The notes beneath the pieces were generated by a model that saw only the letters and a program-made list of their open reading frames with translations, searched no databases and had not been told where the DNA came from. The position numbers and the translations under genes are program-made. This document shows, piece after piece, positions 42,798 through 50,731 of a stretch of DNA of 64,000 nucleotides (the stretch's first letter is position 1; each line of letters begins with the position of its first letter). This DNA is from Clostridia bacterium (GTDB lineage Bacteria > Bacillota > Clostridia > Christensenellales > Aristaeellaceae), in contig JAFPWH010000071.1 in assembly GCA_017395065.1 (NCBI GenBank), positions 1 to 64,000 of the forward strand, given 5' to 3'.

Positions 42798-43292
42798 CTA
42801 CTTGATTTTGTACATTTCCTTTGCGTGCAGGCAGTTGCTGTGCGTAAGTGCGACCGCCAGCGCGTCCGCGGCGTCGTCGGGCTTTGCGATCTCTTCCATA
42901 TTCAAAAGCAGCTTGACCATTTGCTGCATCTGCCTTTTTTCGGCTCTGCCCCAGCCGGTGACCGCCTGCTTGATCTGCATCGGCGTGTATTCGTAAAGGT
43001 TTTCGGTGTGCTGCGCCGCCGCGATCAGCGCCGCGCCCCTGGCCTGCGCGACGGCGATGCCCGTCGTCACGTTCTGCGCAAAGAACAGTTCCTCGAAGGC
43101 GATGTCCTGCGGCTGATAGATGTCGATCAATTGACTGAGCCCCGTGTAGATCGAGCGCAGGCGCTGGGGCATGGGGGAGTGCGCCACGGTGGAAATGCAG
43201 CCGTAGGTCAGCACTTTGTATTTGCCTGCGCTGAAGTCGATGACCCCGTAGCCCGTCAGCGCAAGGCCCGGATCGATGCCGAGGATCACCAT
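42798..43292 (-). CDS. ruvC: RuvC, Holliday junction resolvase
   Basis: A 164-residue protein. MVILGIDPGLALTGYGVID holds the first catalytic Asp, IAFEELFF the Glu, and KPDDAADALAVALTHS the last two acidic residues. It cuts Holliday junctions in complex with RuvAB. It sits between the nudix gene (one base gap) and ruvA (43-base gap). Confidence 0.96.
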   Translation of the reverse strand: MVILGIDPGLALTGYGVIDFSAGKYKVLTYGCISTVAHSPMPQRLRSIYTGLSQLIDIYQPQDIAFEELFFAQNVTTGIAVAQARGAALIAAAQHTENLYEYTPMQIKQAVTGWGRAEKRQMQQMVKLLLNMEEIAKPDDAADALAVALTHSNCLHAKEMYKIK

Positions 43293-43293
43293 G

Positions 43294-43749
43294 TCAGCCG
43301 CCGCGCCTTTCGCTGCCGAGATAAATCGTCTCGCCGTAATCCAGCAGCAGAGGAAGATTGTCGCGTATCACCTTCGGAAACAGGCTTGCCTCGCGGGCCT
43401 TGCCCACGTTGATCCATTCCATGCCGACCTGATAGGCGTCGCGCTCGACGGGCTCCTTCGGCGGCACGTCTATGAGCCTGCACAAAAACACAAAGTACAT
43501 CTTATGAGCGTTTACATTGCTCTCTTTCGCGCCGGAAATGCGCTCGTAAACCGCGCTTAAACGCATGGGCTCCACGGTGAGGCCTGTCTCTTCCATCACT
43601 TCGCGCCTGAGCGCTTCCGTCAGCAGCTCGCCGTCGTGCTGCCCTCCGCCTGGCAGGGCATAGTATACCCCCAGACGCGAGACGCACTTGTTGAACAGCA
43701 GTCTGCCCTCATGCAATATAAGCGCCTTGGCTGAATTGCGGATTGCCAT
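43294..43749 (-). CDS. NUDIX hydrolase
   Basis: A 151-residue protein. The Nudix box is complete: G-x5-E-x7-REVMEETGL in GGQHDGELLTEALRREVMEE. The N-terminus KALILHEGRLLFNKC and GVYYALPGG are typical. It hydrolyses nucleoside diphosphates linked to other groups; the substrate is unknown. First gene of the operon with ruvC, ruvA and the isomerase. Confidence 0.93.
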   Translation of the reverse strand: MAIRNSAKALILHEGRLLFNKCVSRLGVYYALPGGGQHDGELLTEALRREVMEETGLTVEPMRLSAVYERISGAKESNVNAHKMYFVFLCRLIDVPPKEPVERDAYQVGMEWINVGKAREASLFPKVIRDNLPLLLDYGETIYLGSERRGG

Positions 43750-43796
43750 TTCAACATTCCTTTCAGGCCACGGCCTATATGAAATCTGTTGAGCCT

Positions 43797-43825
43797 ATTA
43801 TACAACCAGCGGCGCGCATTTACAA
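43797..43825 (-). promoter_or_regulatory. Promoter of the nudix-ruvCA operon
   Basis: Reverse strand TTGTAA (43825-43820), 17 bases, TATAAT (43802-43797). Confidence 0.75.
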
Positions 43826-43854
43826 AGCAATTATTGTTAAATAATAAAAAGCTC

Positions 43855-43883
43855 TTGACAGTTTGGCCCCCGACATATATAAT
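43855..43883 (+). promoter_or_regulatory. Promoter of the tRNA-Gln/tRNA-Glu pair
   Basis: TTGACA (43855-43860), 17 bases, TATAAT (43878-43883): full consensus. Confidence 0.92.
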
Positions 43884-43922
43884 ATCATTTGTCGGTCGGG
43901 CGCGTTGCGCTCGGTTGACTAT

Positions 43923-43993
43923 TGGCGAATGGTGTAACGGCAACACTAACGACTCTGACTCGTTCATTCTAGGTTCGAATCCTAGTTCGCCAG
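43923..43993 (+). tRNA. tRNA-Gln (anticodon CTG)
   Basis: A cloverleaf with acceptor TGGCGAA/TTCGCCA, anticodon loop CTCTGAC (anticodon CTG) and T-loop TTCGAAT. CCA is not encoded. It is followed after six bases by tRNA-Glu. Confidence 0.93.
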
Positions 43994-43999
43994 GAACCT

Positions 44000-44071
44000 G
44001 CCTCTATAGTCAAGCGGTCAAGACGTCGCCCTCTCACGGCGAAGACCAGGGTTCGATTCCCTGTAGAGGTG
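44000..44071 (+). tRNA. tRNA-Glu (anticodon CTC)
   Basis: Acceptor GCCTCTA/TAGAGGT (one G-T pair), anticodon stem TCGCC/GGCGA with loop CTCTCAC (anticodon CTC), T-loop TTCGATT. It shares the promoter and terminator of tRNA-Gln. Confidence 0.93.
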
Positions 44072-44074
44072 CTT

Positions 44075-44107
44075 GGGACATCTTTTGAGAGATGTTCCAT
44101 TTTTTGT
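44075..44107 (+). terminator. Terminator of the tRNA pair
   Basis: GGGACATCT pairs with AGATGTTCC (one G-T) and runs into ATTTTTTG. Confidence 0.85.
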
Positions 44108-44120
44108 TTTCGGAGGAACC

Positions 44121-44879
44121 ATGCACATACTTCTTACCAACGACGACGGCTGGCAGGCGGAAGGCCTGCGGGTGCTGGCAAGAAAACTCATTTCCGAAGG
44201 TCACAGGGTCACCGTCGCCGCGCCTGATTCGGAGCGCAGCGCGGCTTCGCACGCCCTGACCATCTTAAAGCCGCTCACCGCCAAGCCCATACAGTTCGAT
44301 GGCGCAAGCGGCTGGGCGATCGACGGCGCGCCTGCGGACTGCGCTCGGCTGGGCCTTCACCTGACCAAACGCGACAAGCCGGACATCTGCATTTCCGGCA
44401 TCAACCACGGCTCGAACCTGGGCGGCGCGTGCATCTACTCGGGCACCGTGAACGCGGCGATGGAGGCTTCGATGGCCGGCTGCCCCGCGATCGCCGCAAG
44501 CCTCGAAAAATCAGCAAAATACGATTTTGCGCCCGCCGCGGACCTTACGGTTAAGCTGATCGGCTACGCGCTTTCCCATCCGATCCCGCGGGGGCAGATC
44601 TACAACCTGAACCTGCCCGCAAGAGCACAGATCAGGGGCCTGTTCTTTACGCAGATCCTGGGTCCCGATTTTCTGACGGAGGCCAATTATCAGGAATTCA
44701 CGAGCGACTACAACCAGAAATATTACTTCCTGGACGACGGCGCGAACGAACAGTATTTCCATCCGGACAGCGACAGCAAAAGATGTCAGGACGGCTGGGC
44801 GACGCTGAGCGTGCTCGGCTGGGACATATCCGCAAAGAACGACGGGAAGCTTCCCGAAAGCGGCCTGCTCACGCTGTAA
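44121..44879 (+). CDS. surE: SurE, 5-prime/3-prime-nucleotidase
   Basis: A 252-residue protein. MHILLTNDDGWQAEGLRVL holds the Asp-Asp metal site, VAAPDSERSAASHALT the Ser, and CISGINHGSNLGGACIYSGTVNAAMEA the Asn of the active site; all are standard SurE marks. It dephosphorylates nucleoside monophosphates. The start chosen is ATG 44121 with GGAGG seven bases upstream; the longer frame runs through the tRNA terminator. Confidence 0.95.
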   Translation: MHILLTNDDGWQAEGLRVLARKLISEGHRVTVAAPDSERSAASHALTILKPLTAKPIQFDGASGWAIDGAPADCARLGLHLTKRDKPDICISGINHGSNLGGACIYSGTVNAAMEASMAGCPAIAASLEKSAKYDFAPAADLTVKLIGYALSHPIPRGQIYNLNLPARAQIRGLFFTQILGPDFLTEANYQEFTSDYNQKYYFLDDGANEQYFHPDSDSKRCQDGWATLSVLGWDISAKNDGKLPESGLLTL

Positions 44880-44903
44880 TCACCAATATTTGAGGAGACG
44901 AAA

Positions 44904-45614
44904 ATGCTCAAACGAAAGATCGGCGCGGGACTGTGCCTGCTCAGCGGCATCCTCGCCTTCGCGATCTACATTATTGTCATCAACGGTTATTCGGAACACC
45001 TGCTGGCGCTGCAGAGCATGCGCTTCGGCAGCGTGTATTACCCGCTTCTGATCGGGCTGGACCTTATCCTTTTGCTTTGCGTGTGCATGAAGTCCTACAC
45101 GCTGAACCGCCTCGTGGGCGCCGAAAGAAGCATGACCGGTCTTGAGCGTGCCGTCTTGTCCAAATGGCCGGAGGCCTGCGTGTTTTTGCTCTGCACGCTG
45201 CTCAACGTCTATTTTGCCGTGCAGGCCAACCGCATCTATACTGACGACATCGTTTACACGCCGATCATGCTGGTCAAGGCGCTCACGATGCTCGCGGTTT
45301 ATCTCGTCCACACGGCGCTCTCCTTTGCGGACGGCAAAAAAGCGGCGCGCATCGTCGCTCTTATTGCGATCCCCGTCATGCTCGTGTTTTCCTACCGGCT
45401 GGTCGACGCGGCCTGCCTCGAAAAAAACTACATGAGCGCGAGCGAGTTCATAGGCCTGTTCGTAAGCAGCGTCGTGCCCCGTGTAGCGAAGCTCTTCGGC
45501 TCCAACAACACGCTGATTGCAGCCGCGACGGTCCTGTTCGAATGCCTGCTTGCGATCATGCGCCTGATCGGCCTTTCCCTGTACGACACGAAACTCAAAC
45601 TGAAGGGAGTCTGA
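44904..45614 (+). CDS. Unknown multi-pass membrane protein
   Basis: A 236-residue protein with about six helices: residues 8-26, 46-66, 91-108, 121-140, 146-164 and 205-225. No motif is recognised. It has GAGGAGA 6-8 bases upstream. It lies 24 bases after surE and 4 bases before the next gene, so all three may be co-transcribed. Confidence 0.78.
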   Translation: MLKRKIGAGLCLLSGILAFAIYIIVINGYSEHLLALQSMRFGSVYYPLLIGLDLILLLCVCMKSYTLNRLVGAERSMTGLERAVLSKWPEACVFLLCTLLNVYFAVQANRIYTDDIVYTPIMLVKALTMLAVYLVHTALSFADGKKAARIVALIAIPVMLVFSYRLVDAACLEKNYMSASEFIGLFVSSVVPRVAKLFGSNNTLIAAATVLFECLLAIMRLIGLSLYDTKLKLKGV

Positions 45615-45618
45615 CAGC

Positions 45619-46122
45619 ATGAAATACACCTCCGCCGCAGCCAACAAGCTGCTCAAAAAGCTTGCCCAGGAAAAAGAATACTGCATGGACAAGGAGACGA
45701 ACGCCAAAACCTACGTGGCCGCCGTGGACGAGGAGCCCGTGGTGCCGGAGTTCGACTACGAAAAGAACGCCGCCGAGATCGAGCGGCTGGATGAGCAGAT
45801 CGTAAAAATCAAGCACGCCATCAGCCTGAACAACGCGCTTGCACGCATCGACGTAAACGGAAAAACCATGAGCGTGGACGAGATCCTCGTCCGCATGGCG
45901 CAGCTCAACCGCCGCCTGGTCGATCTGGACGAGATGCGCAAGGCCTTGCCCAAGACGCGCGTGAACTCAATGGGTCCGCGCACGCTCAAGCCCGAGTATA
46001 CCTATATCAATTACGACATCGAAAAGGTCAAGGCGGATTACGAAAGGTATTCCGACGAAGTGACGCAGATGCAGCTGGCGCTGGACAAGTACAACCAGAC
46101 GGCAGAATTTGAAATAGAATAA
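45619..46122 (+). CDS. Coiled-coil protein, possibly DIP1984-like
   Basis: A 167-residue acidic-basic helical protein without signal or membrane parts. The helical region NAAEIERLDEQIVKIKHAIS...MSVDEILVRMAQLNRRLVDLDEMRKAL recalls the small helical DIP1984-like/septicolysin-like family (L..LI.RIN.TN ... G.TL.EAL..RD.L), but the agreement is loose. It lies after the unknown membrane protein gene with a 4-base gap. Function unknown. Confidence 0.72.
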   Translation: MKYTSAAANKLLKKLAQEKEYCMDKETNAKTYVAAVDEEPVVPEFDYEKNAAEIERLDEQIVKIKHAISLNNALARIDVNGKTMSVDEILVRMAQLNRRLVDLDEMRKALPKTRVNSMGPRTLKPEYTYINYDIEKVKADYERYSDEVTQMQLALDKYNQTAEFEIE

Positions 46123-46140
46123 ATTTTCCGCGCAGACGTA

Positions 46141-46457
46141 AAAAGCCATCTAAATCAGCATGTAAGCGTTCAGCGTCAAGTTTATTCGTTATTTGGTTTT
46201 TTCTTATATGTCACTGTCTGAATGGTCATGCTGAAACATATTAAGACCCCGGCCGGTCTGAGCGTCTGCCAAAAGCTTTGCCCCTCGGGGCAGCGGGCTG
46301 CGGAAGCACGGTCACAGGCAGCCTACTTTCGGGCGAAGGTCTTGATCCCGGGAAAACTGTCAGCCAAAGCTTGACGGATGAAGAAGTTCCCTCATAACCG
46401 CACCGAATAAACAGTCAACGCAACGCCGCGGCGAAATCATCTCGCCGCGGCGCTTTT
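46141..46457 (+). ncRNA. Possible structured non-coding RNA region ending in a strong terminator
   Basis: The 348 bases between two genes carry no ORF with a ribosome site, but several potential helices: TGCCC/GGGCA around CTCG (46279-46292), GCAGC/GCTGC (46290-46301), AAGACC (46243-46248) with GGTCTT (46338-46343), and GTCA...TGAC (46359-46375). The terminator at 46424-46457 faces rightwards, 300 bases after the last + gene, which would suit a small RNA or long trailer. No sure promoter is seen. It does not match tmRNA, RNase P RNA or SRP RNA signatures I know. Confidence 0.3.
46424..46457 (+). terminator. Strong terminator
   Basis: CGCCGCGGCGA (46424-46434) pairs perfectly with TCGCCGCGGCG (46442-46452), followed by CTTTT. 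Confidence 0.85.
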
Positions 46458-46470
46458 AAATCCTTCTGAT

Positions 46471-47424
46471 TCAAATCTTCCTGATAAAGTCCCTCTGCTC
46501 CTTCGTGATCTCCGCGTCCGCTGCTTCGATCAGGGGCTTCAGCTGTTCGGGCTTGCTGGCGCCAGCGAGGGGGATCAGCGGGAAATCCTGTTCGCACAGC
46601 CACAGAAGGCCGATCGACGCGACGCTCAACCCGGTCTGGGCGCTCACGGTCTTGCAGCGCGCGTAGATAGCGAGGTTTTCTTCTGTCAGGAAGCGCCTTG
46701 CCGACTTTTCGCTAAGGCCTTCTGCGCCCAAAGTGTCCAGCTTGTACAAAAAGCCCTTTGCCTGCGAGGAATAGGGCGTCATCAGCATGCCGGTACGCTT
46801 GTGCATGTTCAGCATTTCCTCGTCCGCCTGCACGAGCGACGGATCGTCCGGCCTGGTCTGTACGGGCAGCGAGAACTGCGGCTGGTTGCCGAAAAACGGG
46901 GTAAGGCCGTGCTCTTCGGCGTACCTGTTCGCTTCGAGGATGCGCGCCGTGCTCCAGTTGGAAGCGCCGATCAGCTTCGTGTATCCCTTTTCCACGAGCT
47001 CCTGCAGGTTCTCCATGACCTCGGAAACTTCATAGGAAGGATTGTCCCTGTGCAGCCAGTAGATGTCCACGTGGTCGGTCTCAAGCGCTTCAAGGCTCTC
47101 GCACATGTCCCTGCCGAGTTCTTCGCGGCTCAGTCTGCCGAGGGGCGGGGTGCCCAGCATGTGGTGCGCGCCCTTCGTGCTCAGAAAGATTTTGTCGCGC
47201 AGCCGGTTCTCCCGCATCCACCTGCCGATCACCTTTTCGCTTTCGCCGTTTTTGGGCGTCACAAAATCGCCGTAGACGTGGGCGGTGTCGAGATAGTTGC
47301 CGCCGGCCTGCCAATAGGTGTCCAAAAGCGCGCAGGCAGTCGATTCGGAAACCTTCCCGCCGAAATCGGTGCTGCCGAAAGCGATGCGCGCGGCGCGAAA
47401 GCCGCAAATGTCGACGTATTTCAT
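46471..47424 (-). CDS. Aldo/keto reductase
   Basis: A 317-residue TIM-barrel protein. GGNYLDTAHVYGD holds the catalytic Asp and Tyr, IFLSTKGAHH the Lys, VDIYWLHRDNP the His region, and KLIGASNWS and LIPLAGASKPEQL the NADP-binding parts. It reduces an aldehyde or ketone sugar or similar; the family is broad. The start is ATG 47424 with GGAGG upstream, overlapping the DUF523 stop by 4 bases (ATGA). Confidence 0.92.
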   Translation of the reverse strand: MKYVDICGFRAARIAFGSTDFGGKVSESTACALLDTYWQAGGNYLDTAHVYGDFVTPKNGESEKVIGRWMRENRLRDKIFLSTKGAHHMLGTPPLGRLSREELGRDMCESLEALETDHVDIYWLHRDNPSYEVSEVMENLQELVEKGYTKLIGASNWSTARILEANRYAEEHGLTPFFGNQPQFSLPVQTRPDDPSLVQADEEMLNMHKRTGMLMTPYSSQAKGFLYKLDTLGAEGLSEKSARRFLTEENLAIYARCKTVSAQTGLSVASIGLLWLCEQDFPLIPLAGASKPEQLKPLIEAADAEITKEQRDFIRKI

Positions 47425-47864
47425 ATTTCCTCCAAGGGCAGTCGGTCGAGCTCGTCCTCCGTGAAGACTTCGATCCCGTTTTGCTTGAGCAGCGCAGCGC
47501 AGACGCCGTCGCCCCCGATCAGTTTTCCGCTGAAACTCCCGTCGTAGATCATGCCGCTTCCGCAGGAGGGAGAGCGCGATTTGAGGACGGCGAATTTCAC
47601 GTTGTTGAGCTTTGCGATGTAAAGCGCCGCTTCCGCCCCGCTTCGGTAGGCCTGTGTCACGTCCTGTCCCGCCTTGTTGATCACCCTGCCGCCCTGCTGC
47701 TCCGCGGGCTCGCGCGGCGTGGGAAGGCCGCCCAGCTGCTCCGGACACACGGGGATCAGCGTATGTTTGTTGCCGAGCTCGAGGATCTTTTCGTTCCGCT
47801 TTCCGTCGCCCTTGTAGCGGCAGTTGACGCCCAAAAGACAGGCGCTTACGAGTATATTCGCCAT
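47421..47864 (-). CDS. DUF523 family protein (YbbK-like)
   Basis: A 147-residue protein: MANILVSACLLGVNCRYKGDGK at the start, PVCPEQLGGLPTPREPAE in the middle, and KSRSPSCGSGMIYDGSFSGK near the end. The conserved Cys and Gly-rich loops are those of DUF523, a family that may bind an iron-sulphur or metal site but lacks a proven function. The start chosen is ATG 47864 after GAGGTG; the frame extends to a TTG at 47882. Confidence 0.92.
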   Translation of the reverse strand: MANILVSACLLGVNCRYKGDGKRNEKILELGNKHTLIPVCPEQLGGLPTPREPAEQQGGRVINKAGQDVTQAYRSGAEAALYIAKLNNVKFAVLKSRSPSCGSGMIYDGSFSGKLIGGDGVCAALLKQNGIEVFTEDELDRLPLEEI

Positions 47865-47881
47865 AACATCACCTCGCTTCA

Positions 47882-47910
47882 ATTCTACCCGCGCCGAAAG
47901 GGACTGTCAA
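47882..47910 (-). promoter_or_regulatory. Promoter of the DUF523-aldo/keto reductase pair
   Basis: Reverse strand TTGACA (47910-47905), 17 bases, TAGAAT (47887-47882). Confidence 0.8.
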
Positions 47911-47939
47911 CCCATTCGGGTTAAAAATTCCGACGGCGC

Positions 47940-47968
47940 TTGAAAAGTTACGCTGCAGGGGTTATCAT
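47940..47968 (+). promoter_or_regulatory. Promoter of upp
   Basis: TTGAAA (47940-47945), 17 bases, TATCAT (47963-47968). Confidence 0.7.
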
Positions 47969-47992
47969 ATACAAAAACACGGAGGTGTGACT

Positions 47993-48646
47993 ATGGAACG
48001 CTTTCTTGAAAATACGATCATTTTCGATCATCCTCTGATCGCCCACAAGGTCACGCACCTGCGCGACGTGCACACCGGCAGCAAGGAGTTCTGCGAACTG
48101 GTCACCGAGCTTACGATGCTGATGGGCTACGAGGCGTTAAGAGACATGCCCACGAAAAACATAATGGTGCAGGCGCCGCTGAGAACCTTTGAAAGTCCCG
48201 TGCTTGCGGAGGATTTCACGATCGTTCCCATCCTTCGCGCCGGCCTTGGCATGGTGGACGGCCTGCGCGCCCTTTGTCCCACGGCGAAGGTGGGCCACAT
48301 CGGTTTGTACCGCGACGAGGAGACGCTCGAGGCAAAACAGTACTATTTCAAGCTGCCCGTGGACGTCGCATCGGGCGAAGCCATCATCGTGGATCCTGCG
48401 CTCGCGACGGGCGCGACCGCGCTCAAGGCCGTCGAGATGCTTAAGAGCGCGGGCTGTGAGCACATCAAGATCATGTGCATCTTCTCCTCCGCCACGGGCA
48501 TCAAGCTGATCCACGACAAATTCCCAGAGGTGCCCATCTACACCGCCGCCTATTCCGACGAGCCGCTCAACGAAAAGGGCTACATCTACACCGCCGCCGG
48601 CGACGCGGGCGACAGGGTGTGCGGCACGGTGAGCTACAAACCGTAA
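47993..48646 (+). CDS. upp: Uracil phosphoribosyltransferase
   Basis: A 217-residue protein. TIVPILRAGLGMVDGLRALCPTAKVGHIGLYRDEETL is the classical UPRT stretch; IIVDPALATGATALKAVEML is the PRPP loop; IYTAAYSDEPLNEKGYIYTAAGDAGDRVCGT is the uracil site. It turns uracil plus PRPP into UMP. The start is ATG 47993 after GGAGGTG. It stands next to the uracil permease gene and completes a uracil salvage pair. Confidence 0.96.
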   Translation: MERFLENTIIFDHPLIAHKVTHLRDVHTGSKEFCELVTELTMLMGYEALRDMPTKNIMVQAPLRTFESPVLAEDFTIVPILRAGLGMVDGLRALCPTAKVGHIGLYRDEETLEAKQYYFKLPVDVASGEAIIVDPALATGATALKAVEMLKSAGCEHIKIMCIFSSATGIKLIHDKFPEVPIYTAAYSDEPLNEKGYIYTAAGDAGDRVCGTVSYKP

Positions 48647-48756
48647 TCGGGAAGAATAAATGTTACGTTTGTTTTGCACGGAAATACAGAAATGTGAGAC
48701 AACTGTTGCGCCGCGAACAACATGGGTTATCTTTGAGTGAATAACAAAAACTCCGT

Positions 48757-48785
48757 TTGACAAACGCCCTTGTGTGGAGTAAACT
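48757..48785 (+). promoter_or_regulatory. Promoter of the uracil permease leader
   Basis: TTGACA (48757-48762), 17 bases, TAAACT (48780-48785). Confidence 0.75.
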
Positions 48786-48917
48786 TACCCGCAGTGAGAA
48801 ACGGAAGCAATCTTTAATCCAATACGAGATATTGGCAAGAGCGCAATCCACACACTGCAAATGAGGATTACAGGCCTTGCCATGCTCATTGGAAAGATGA
48901 GTACGGCAAGGCTTTTT
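48786..48917 (+). promoter_or_regulatory. Transcription-attenuation leader of the uracil permease gene
   Basis: About 170 bases separate the promoter from the ATG. CCAATA-CGAGA-TATTGG (48819-48835) forms a hairpin. The terminator is GCCTTGCC (48874-48881) with GGCAAGGC (48905-48912), an inner CTCAT/ATGAG arm, then TTTTT. Competing pairings exist: GGCAAG (48834-48839) with CTTGCC (48876-48881), and AATGAG (48860-48865) with CTCATT (48885-48890). It should therefore switch between termination and read-through. The binder (PyrR, a small ligand or other) is not identified; the usual PyrR loop sequence is not seen. Confidence 0.7.
48874..48917 (+). terminator. Conditional terminator ahead of the uracil permease gene
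   Basis: An 8-bp GC-rich outer stem GCCTTGCC/GGCAAGGC with an inner CTCAT/ATGAG hairpin, followed by five T. Confidence 0.85.
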
Positions 48918-48960
48918 GATTGCCCGCGATCACGAATAAACAAAAGGGGAGAAACTCAAA

Positions 48961-50579
48961 TGAAGCTTATCTACGACATCGGAGACAAGCCGGCACTCAA
49001 AAAGACCATCGTGTTCGCGTTCCAGCAGATGATCGCCATCATGGCGGCTACGCTGCTGGTGCCCATCCTGATGACGGGCTTTGACAAGACCGGGACCCTG
49101 AAATTCGACCCCGCTGCCGCGCTGTGCGGCGCCGGCATCGGCACGCTCGTCTACCTGTTCTTCACCAAGCGCCGTTCGCCCGTGTTCCTGGGCTCTTCCT
49201 TCACGTTCCTTGGCGCCTACGCGGCGGTCATCGGAATGAACTACGGCTACCTCGGCGTCATGATCGGCATCGCCTTCGCGGGCCTCGTGTACGTCGTCAT
49301 CGCGCTCATCATCAAAATGACCGGTTCCGGCTGGGTCAACAAGCTCATGCCCGCAGTCATCATCGGGCCCATCGTCGCCCTGATCGGTCTTTCCCTCTCC
49401 GGCACCGCGACCGGCTGGATGAGCACCAACGGCAACAATGCAGTAACCACGAATACGATGTATGTATCCGAACAGGCATACACCGAAGAAAACGGCGTGA
49501 TTACGCTAAATATGAGCGAAGAAGCCGCTGCCATAGACGAAGAAGGCAAGCTGGTTCTTTCAAATGGCGCTTATTCGATCGACTCCACCTCCACGAATCC
49601 GTACAGCCTTGTTACGATCTGCGTCGGCGTGTTCACCTTCCTCGCCATCGTGTTCGTATCCATCAAGGGCACCAAGGGCATGAAGCTCATTCCCTTCATC
49701 ATCGGCATCGCCGCGGGCTACGTCCTTGCGCTGATCCTGACCCTCATCGGCAGAGCCACCGACACCGCGAGCCTGCAGATCCTCTCCTTCGACGCCTTTG
49801 AGAGCGCGTTCAAGCCCTTCAAGTTCACCAGCATCCTGGACTACCCCAAGTTCACCTTCATCAAGGCCATTCAGGAGTACGGTAAGAATGCGGCCAACGT
49901 CAAGCTTGACGGCAGCGCCATCGCCAACATCGCCATCACCTTCGTGCCGATCGGCATCGTGGAGCTGGCACAGCACATCGCCGACCACAAGAACCTTTCC
50001 AATATCGTCAACCGTGACCTCATCACCGATCCCGGCCTCGACAAGACCCTGCTGGGTGACGGCGTAGGCTCCATCGTCGGCGGCATCTTCGGCGGCGCGG
50101 CCAACACCACCTACGGTGAGAGCATCGGCTGCGTAGCCATCACCGGCAACGCTTCCATCGTAAGCATCCTGGGCGCGGCCATCGGCTGCATGGTGCTCAG
50201 CTTCTTCACCCCCTTTGTGGCCTTCATCAACTCCATCCCCAAGTGCGTCATGGGCGGCGCCTGCATCGCCATGTACGGCTTCATCGCCGTAAGCGGCCTT
50301 CAGATGCTCAAGAACGTCGACCTCGGCAACAGCAAGAACCTCTTTGTGGTCGCGGCGATCCTGGTCGTGGGCATCGGCGGCCTGACGCTCGAGTTCGGCT
50401 CCAACGCCATCACCGGCGGTTCCCTCCTCTCCATCTCCGCGCTTGCCACCGCGTTCATCGTGGGCGTGATCACGAACCTCATCGTGAACAACGGCAAGAT
50501 GTCCTCCGGTGAAGACAACATGGTCTCCGGCCACGCCGAGAACATGGGCATGGTCAAGGACCCCGAGAAGAAAAAGTAA
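48961..50579 (+). CDS. uraA: Uracil permease (NCS2 family, UraA-like)
   Basis: A 539-residue protein with about fourteen helices. The substrate-site text is VPIGIVELAQHIADHKNLS, with the key Glu, and GGAANTTYGESIGCVAIT, the UraA motif GG..NTTYGE.IG. An extracytoplasmic insert of about 60 residues (NGNNAVTTNTMYVSEQAYTE...) separates helices 5 and 6, absent from E. coli UraA. The start chosen is ATG 48961, after AGGGGAG. It imports uracil for Upp (upstream gene), and its leader is attenuated. Confidence 0.93.
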
Positions 50580-50596
50580 AAATCTCTTACAAACAC

Positions 50597-50627
50597 AGGC
50601 GGATCGTCAAACGGCGCTCCGCCTTTT
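50597..50627 (+). terminator. Terminator of the uracil permease gene
   Basis: AGGCGGA (50597-50603) pairs with TCCGCCT (50618-50624), then TTT. Confidence 0.75.
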
Positions 50628-50673
50628 GCTTGCCTTGGGACCGGCAAAAAAATGTTTTCGCTTCCGCCAAAGC

Positions 50674-50702
50674 TTTACAAAAGCGGGCGAAGAGACTATA
50701 AT
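50674..50702 (+). promoter_or_regulatory. Promoter of the GH2-isomerase pair
   Basis: TTTACA (50674-50679), 17 bases, TATAAT (50697-50702). Confidence 0.8.
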
Positions 50703-50731
50703 ACAAACAAATAAAAAGCGGAGGACGGACA

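Noticed and set aside
46141-46457. tmRNA, RNase P RNA or SRP RNA
   Set aside because: No tRNA-like ends or tag frame, no GAGGAAAGUC core and no GGAAGGNAGC-type SRP loop could be found.
48786-48860. Canonical PyrR-binding loop or purine riboswitch
   Set aside because: The loop CGAGA and its flanks lack the conserved UCCNGNGAGGYU-type loop, and the conserved purine-aptamer core is missing.
50300-50647. Short reverse ORFs inside the uracil permease gene
   Set aside because: Shadow frames of a strongly supported membrane protein gene.
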